A stretch of DNA of 16,835 bases from an uncultured Olsenella sp. (GTDB taxonomy: Bacteria; Actinomycetota; Coriobacteriia; Coriobacteriales; Atopobiaceae), in the NCBI GenBank assembly GCA_947253595.1, contig CAMXZR010000029.1:1-16835 (forward strand), read 5' to 3'. Made by a program: the position numbers and the translations under genes. Shown in pieces: positions 13,911 through 16,835 of the stretch; positions within the stretch are counted from its first letter, which is position 1; each line of letters opens with the position of its first letter. The notes beneath the pieces were generated by a model, which saw only the letters and a list, made by a program, of their open reading frames with translations, was not told the origin of the DNA and ran no database searches.

Positions 13911-13950
13911 TACGCAATTTAATCGTGCGCAATTAATCTAGAACAGTATA
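13911..13950 (-). promoter_or_regulatory. Candidate ohrR promoter and duplicated AT-rich operator
   Basis: Read on the minus strand, TATACT (13945-13950) is a good -10 element. Just downstream are two near-identical direct copies: GATTAATTGCG (13928-13938) and GATTAAATTGCG (13913-13924). Together they also form an imperfect inverted repeat. This AT-rich block stands out sharply in the GC-rich surroundings and lies between the putative transcription start and the ohrR ribosome-binding site, a natural place for autorepression. OhrR operators in other bacteria are AT-rich CAATT/AATTG-like sites. No good -35 is visible (TGGTGC at 17-bp spacing is poor). Confidence 0.55.
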
Positions 13951-14027
13951 CCCGAGGCCGCGGAGGGGCACCAGGGTAATGCGACCGTGCTTGGAATGGG
14001 ACGTCCAGAACGAGTCGGGACGTAACG

Positions 14028-14057
14028 AAAAAAAGGCGGGACGACGTGCGTCCCGCC
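14028..14057 (-). terminator. Rho-independent terminator of the glycosyltransferase gene
   Basis: On the minus strand, GGCGGGACG (14049-14057) pairs perfectly with CGTCCCGCC (14035-14043) around a 5-nt loop, followed directly by seven T residues (14028-14034). It lies 32 nt beyond the glycosyltransferase stop codon and shields the ohrR promoter from read-through. It is the only clear intrinsic terminator in the window. Confidence 0.92.
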
Positions 14058-14089
14058 CAGGAGGCGATCCCATCGAGCCCACGGAAGGG

Positions 14090-15124
14090 CTAGTTGAACT
14101 TCATCAGCTTCTGTGCGATGCGGTACAGGGCGATGGTTGTCGCACGTCCGCCGGCCCCCGGCAGGTTGGTGGCCAGGCCGCAGATGCCCAGGCGCGCCCT
14201 CCTCCACATGCGGCGATCGTAGTCGTAGAGGTCGCTCCAGAGGCGGTCGAGTTCGGCCATGGCGTCGGCGTGGTCCGAGAGCTTCGAGAACACGGAGCAG
14301 ATCATCATCATGATCACGAAGTAGTTGACCATGTAGCTGCGCAGGGCGTACGAATCTATGTCCCGGTAGAGGTGGTAGGACCTCATCATGATGCGCGTGA
14401 TCTTGACCTGCTGGTCGATGCGTCCCGCCATGACCGACTCGTTCACCGACTGGTCCTCCCGCCCGATGAAGTAGCGGTAGAGGTCCACGTCCAGGTAGTA
14501 GAGGGTGCGGCAGCGCGGCAGGGGCACGTAGGCATAGATGTTGTCCACGTAGAAGGTGTGGGCCGGCATGGGCACGCCGCCGTCGCGCAGGACGTCGGTG
14601 CGGTAGCAGAGGGCATGCATGAGGAGGTTCTGGGTCATCTTGAAGTGCCTGATGTCATTCCAGCCGAAGGCCCTGCCCACGGGAAGCACCGAGCGGTAGT
14701 TGACCACGTGGCTGCTTCCGTCCTCGACGTGCTCGTAGACGTAGTTGGTGACGAAGAGGTCCACGCGCTCGCCGGTCTCGTCCAGTTCGCGGATCTTGCC
14801 CAGCAGCGCGGCGAGCGCCTCGGCGTCCAGCCAGTCGTCCGAGTCGACGACCTTGAAGTAGGTCCCCTCGGCGTTCTTCAGGCCCTGGAGCACGGCCATG
14901 CCGTGCCCGCCGTTCTCCTGGTGGACGGCCTTCACGACGCCTGGGTGACGCTCCTGCCAGGCCTGGGCCCTGGCCAGGGTGTCGTCCTTCGCGGAGCCGT
15001 CGTCCACCACGACGACCTGGACGTCGTTCGCGTAGTTGGTGCCCACGAGGATGGACTCGATGCACTTGTCCATGTACTCGGCGGAGTTGTAGCAGGGGAT
15101 GGCGAAGGTGATGACCTTCTTCAT
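14090..15124 (-). CDS. Family 2 glycosyltransferase
   Basis: This is a 344-residue GT-A-fold transferase, likely acting on an envelope polysaccharide or teichoic-acid-like polymer at the cytoplasmic face. The N-terminal domain is clear: ITFAIPCYNSAEYMDKCIESIL (residues 5-26), VVVVDDGSAKD (37-47), ENGGHGMAVLQGLKNA (70-85) and DSDDWLDAEALA (94-105), which contains the metal-binding DxDD-like motif. The C-terminal part is helical and basic, with a hydrophobic stretch YFVIMMMICSVF (268-279) that may touch the membrane. I chose ATG 15124 because GGAGGA lies 7 nt upstream; in-frame ATG 15157 and GTG 15175 give 11 and 17 extra residues with poorer sites. Donor and acceptor cannot be read from sequence. 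Codon use matches its neighbours. A strong terminator follows the gene. Confidence 0.9.
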   Translation of the reverse strand: MKKVITFAIPCYNSAEYMDKCIESILVGTNYANDVQVVVVDDGSAKDDTLARAQAWQERHPGVVKAVHQENGGHGMAVLQGLKNAEGTYFKVVDSDDWLDAEALAALLGKIRELDETGERVDLFVTNYVYEHVEDGSSHVVNYRSVLPVGRAFGWNDIRHFKMTQNLLMHALCYRTDVLRDGGVPMPAHTFYVDNIYAYVPLPRCRTLYYLDVDLYRYFIGREDQSVNESVMAGRIDQQVKITRIMMRSYHLYRDIDSYALRSYMVNYFVIMMMICSVFSKLSDHADAMAELDRLWSDLYDYDRRMWRRARLGICGLATNLPGAGGRATTIALYRIAQKLMKFN

Positions 15125-15180
15125 GGGTTGGTCCTCCGGGTTCGTTGCGTCAGGCATGTCGCGTGCCTTTTCCACGGGAC

Positions 15181-15189
15181 ATTATGGCA
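15181..15189 (-). promoter_or_regulatory. Extended -10 promoter candidate for the glycosyltransferase gene
   Basis: Read on the minus strand, TGCCATAAT combines a TGn extension with the hexamer CATAAT (15181-15186). Transcription would begin near 15174, giving a leader of about 50 nt before ATG 15124. This placement disfavours the upstream GTG at 15175 as a start codon. No matching -35 is visible, as is usual for extended -10 promoters. Confidence 0.4.
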
Positions 15190-15196
15190 TGAGCGG

Positions 15197-15239
15197 CCCG
15201 TTCCATGCGTCGGCCGGCCGATGCTGCCCGTCCCATGCG
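15197..15239. repeat. Direct repeat flanking an 18-bp palindrome
   Basis: CCCGTTCCATGCG (15197-15209) and CCCGTCCCATGCG (15227-15239) are direct copies differing at one base, 30 bp apart. Between them, GCGTCGGCCGGCCGATGC (15207-15224) is an 18-bp palindrome with one mismatched pair. The whole motif lies in the 119-bp gap between the transpeptidase stop codon and the glycosyltransferase start, immediately upstream of the latter's candidate promoter. It may serve as an operator or as a 3' hairpin for the transpeptidase mRNA; there is no T-tract. Confidence 0.45.
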
Positions 15240-15243
15240 GGGG

Positions 15244-16677
15244 CTACCAGTGCACGACCACCTTGTCGCCCACGCGGACCAGGTCCCAGAGGGCCTTTGC
15301 GTCCTGGTAGGGGAGGTTCACGCAGCCGTGGCTGCCGGCGTAGCTGTAGATCGAGCCGCCAAAGCTGTAGCGCCAGGTCGCGTCATGGAGTCCCACTGAG
15401 TTGCCTATGAAGGGCATCCAGTACGAGACCTTGCTCCGGTAGTCGGGCTCCCCGTCGTGGTCCTCGTCGGCACCCACGAGCACGGTGTCGCGCGCCATGT
15501 TCGCGTTTATGGCATAGGTGCCCGTGGGGGTGCTCCTACCCTCCGCGGTGTTGCCCGACACGATGTACGATCTCCAGATAACTCTGCCGTTGGCGTCGTA
15601 GAGGCGGGCATACTGGGTCGAGAGGTTGACGTCGATGTGACGGCCCCGCTCGTGCGCCCCCTCGCTCTCGGCCGGTCGCGAGCCCACGACCCGTAGGGGA
15701 ATCTCTATGGGGTCGCAGCGCTGGCCCAGGAGCTCGTCGTAGATCGACTTGGCCAGGCTCGCGTCGTCCACCGCGTAGTCATTGGTCTCGTCGGAGTGGT
15801 CCACGCTGGCTGCGAGCACCGTGTTGATCCAGTCCCCGATCAAGTCGCCGTCCACTTCCAGGTCGAGGTCGTCGCCGACGGTGACCCAGGACGCGCTGAC
15901 GGACTTGTCGACGCGAGAGACCTCCCTGCCGTCGCACGTGAGGGGGATGGAGAGGGCCAGCAGCTCGTTTGCCCTCTTGGTCACGGAGACGAGGCGCTCG
16001 TCGTCGTGCAGGACGGCGGGCCGGAGGAGCTCGTCGCCTCCCAGGGCGAGCTCGCGCTGGAGGGACTTTGCCGCCCCCGCCGCCCTGGCCACGACCCGGT
16101 CGAGGTCAAGCATGGTGCCTGCGACTTCGTTGGAGATCCTGAACTCCCCGGCCTCGGAGTCGAAGGACGAGCTGGCTCTCGTCGGTGCCTGCGCCCCCTG
16201 GTTGTAAGCCGCGCCCTCGGACTGGAGGCACTCGCGGAGCTTCCCCTCGTCGAGGGTCACCCCGTCCTCCTGGAGGATTGTGCGGTGGGAGAGGAGGTCC
16301 AGGGGCCATGCGCGCGCGTCCGACTTGGAGAGGGCGTTCGCAGCGTAGTCGTCGGCGCGGGCGGTGAGGCCGACGTCCTCCGACGAGACCTTGGCCGAGA
16401 ACCCTGCGGGGCCGCTGAGCTCGAGCGTCCAGGCGCGCACGGAGTCCGACACCGAGGCTGACAGGGCGCTCTTCGTCATGAGCGAGACGTCCTGCCCGTT
16501 GACTGTGGTGCCCGGGGTGAAGTGGGTCGAGAAGTACGCGCATCCCCCGCCGTAGACGGCCGCCAGCGCCAGCCCGCAGACGACGAGCTTGGGTGCGAGG
16601 TGCCTGCGCTTCGTGGCTGCGTTCGCGCCGACGTCCTGGGCCGTCTCGGTGTTGGGGGTGACTGCATGCTTCGCCAC
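15244..16677 (-). CDS. Membrane-anchored L,D-transpeptidase (YkuD domain)
   Basis: This cell-wall enzyme is expected to form 3-3 (meso-DAP) peptidoglycan cross-links or attach proteins to peptide stems. From GTG 16677 it has 477 residues: a basic cytoplasmic tail, one membrane anchor at about 31-50 (KLVVCGLALAAVYGGGCAYF), then an extracellular part. PGTTVNGQDVS at about 55-65 is the hallmark of the YoaR-type putative peptidoglycan-binding domain, which recurs in this architecture. The C-terminal YkuD domain runs from IDVNLSTQYARLYDANGRVIW to the end. It contains TPTGTYAIN, WMPFIGNSVGLHDA and the active-site SHGCVNLP, with Cys452 and His450. The frame extends upstream to a TTG at 16743, but those 22 codons have AT-rich third positions unlike the rest and no ribosome-binding site. 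GTG 16677 has GAGG 6 nt upstream. Confidence 0.92.
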   Translation of the reverse strand: MAKHAVTPNTETAQDVGANAATKRRHLAPKLVVCGLALAAVYGGGCAYFSTHFTPGTTVNGQDVSLMTKSALSASVSDSVRAWTLELSGPAGFSAKVSSEDVGLTARADDYAANALSKSDARAWPLDLLSHRTILQEDGVTLDEGKLRECLQSEGAAYNQGAQAPTRASSSFDSEAGEFRISNEVAGTMLDLDRVVARAAGAAKSLQRELALGGDELLRPAVLHDDERLVSVTKRANELLALSIPLTCDGREVSRVDKSVSASWVTVGDDLDLEVDGDLIGDWINTVLAASVDHSDETNDYAVDDASLAKSIYDELLGQRCDPIEIPLRVVGSRPAESEGAHERGRHIDVNLSTQYARLYDANGRVIWRSYIVSGNTAEGRSTPTGTYAINANMARDTVLVGADEDHDGEPDYRSKVSYWMPFIGNSVGLHDATWRYSFGGSIYSYAGSHGCVNLPYQDAKALWDLVRVGDKVVVHW

Positions 16678-16835
16678 GGTCTGCCTCGTCTTCGTTTTGG
16701 CCGCTTGAGGGGGCCGCCCTCGAGCGGAAGCGGCACGAACCAAGAGTCTAGCGCATGGGATGGGCGCGGGCGGCGGGAGAGGGGGCCACGGGGCTGGATC
16801 CTGGAGGGTCTCCTCTTAGACGGGCCTGGCGCGGC
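16678..16835 (-). promoter_or_regulatory. Upstream region of the L,D-transpeptidase gene
   Basis: No gene is supported in these 158 bp. On the minus strand, TAGACT (16745-16750) is a possible -10 element with a start point near 16738, giving a ~60-nt leader to GTG 16677. No -35 is evident. A short stem around 16796-16809 (GATCC with GGGTC, one wobble pair) is unremarkable. The window ends before any upstream neighbour appears. Confidence 0.3.

Noticed and set aside
13979..15310. 443-residue plus-strand open frame antisense to the glycosyltransferase
   Set aside because: It reads through the minus-strand terminator and opposite conserved GT2 motifs; its composition is shadow-like.

Overview
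The window is GC-rich (about two thirds G+C by eye), with strongly G/C-biased third codon positions and dense gene packing. A Tat-type lipoprotein signal on a solute-binding protein, a YkuD-type cell-wall transpeptidase and the absence of any outer-membrane gene point to a Gram-positive actinobacterium. The overall look fits Coriobacteriia (Olsenella/Atopobiaceae-like), but that placement is inference, since no rRNA or other marker gene is present.

Layout from left to right. Positions 1-1702 hold an unrecognised, largely disordered protein followed 3 nt later by a small VanZ-family membrane protein. Positions 1864-6795 hold a complete branched-chain amino acid ABC importer in canonical order: binding protein, two permeases and two ATPases (livJ-livH-livM-livG-livF). 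The last four genes are tightly packed, while the binding protein is set apart by a 158-nt gap. Positions 6796-7416 are a 621-bp gap between the converging livF and thrB. It contains the most unusual object in the window, a degenerate 30-bp-period repeat array in two opposed arms that mirror each other about position 7044.

Positions 7417-13415 hold the route from aspartate to threonine. thrC-thrB lie on the minus strand with a GTGA overlap. hom-lysC-asd diverge from them on the plus strand across a 104-bp intergenic region. Together they encode aspartate kinase, aspartate-semialdehyde dehydrogenase, homoserine dehydrogenase, homoserine kinase and threonine synthase; the first two also feed the lysine/diaminopimelate branch. 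The homoserine dehydrogenase has a short C-terminus without a recognisable complete ACT domain, whereas the aspartate kinase keeps its regulatory C-terminus.

Positions 13436-16835 are all on the minus strand: a MarR-family regulator with all the hallmarks of a two-cysteine OhrR peroxide sensor and an AT-rich duplicated operator-like site; a family 2 glycosyltransferase with a clear intrinsic terminator; and a membrane-anchored L,D-transpeptidase of the cell wall.

Most genes are ordinary housekeeping or transport genes. The best candidates for something undescribed are the 30-bp mirrored repeat array between convergent genes, the unrecognised first protein, and the small palindromic and duplicated sites in promoter regions. 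I saw no defence system, phage, insertion sequence, CRISPR array or structural RNA gene.
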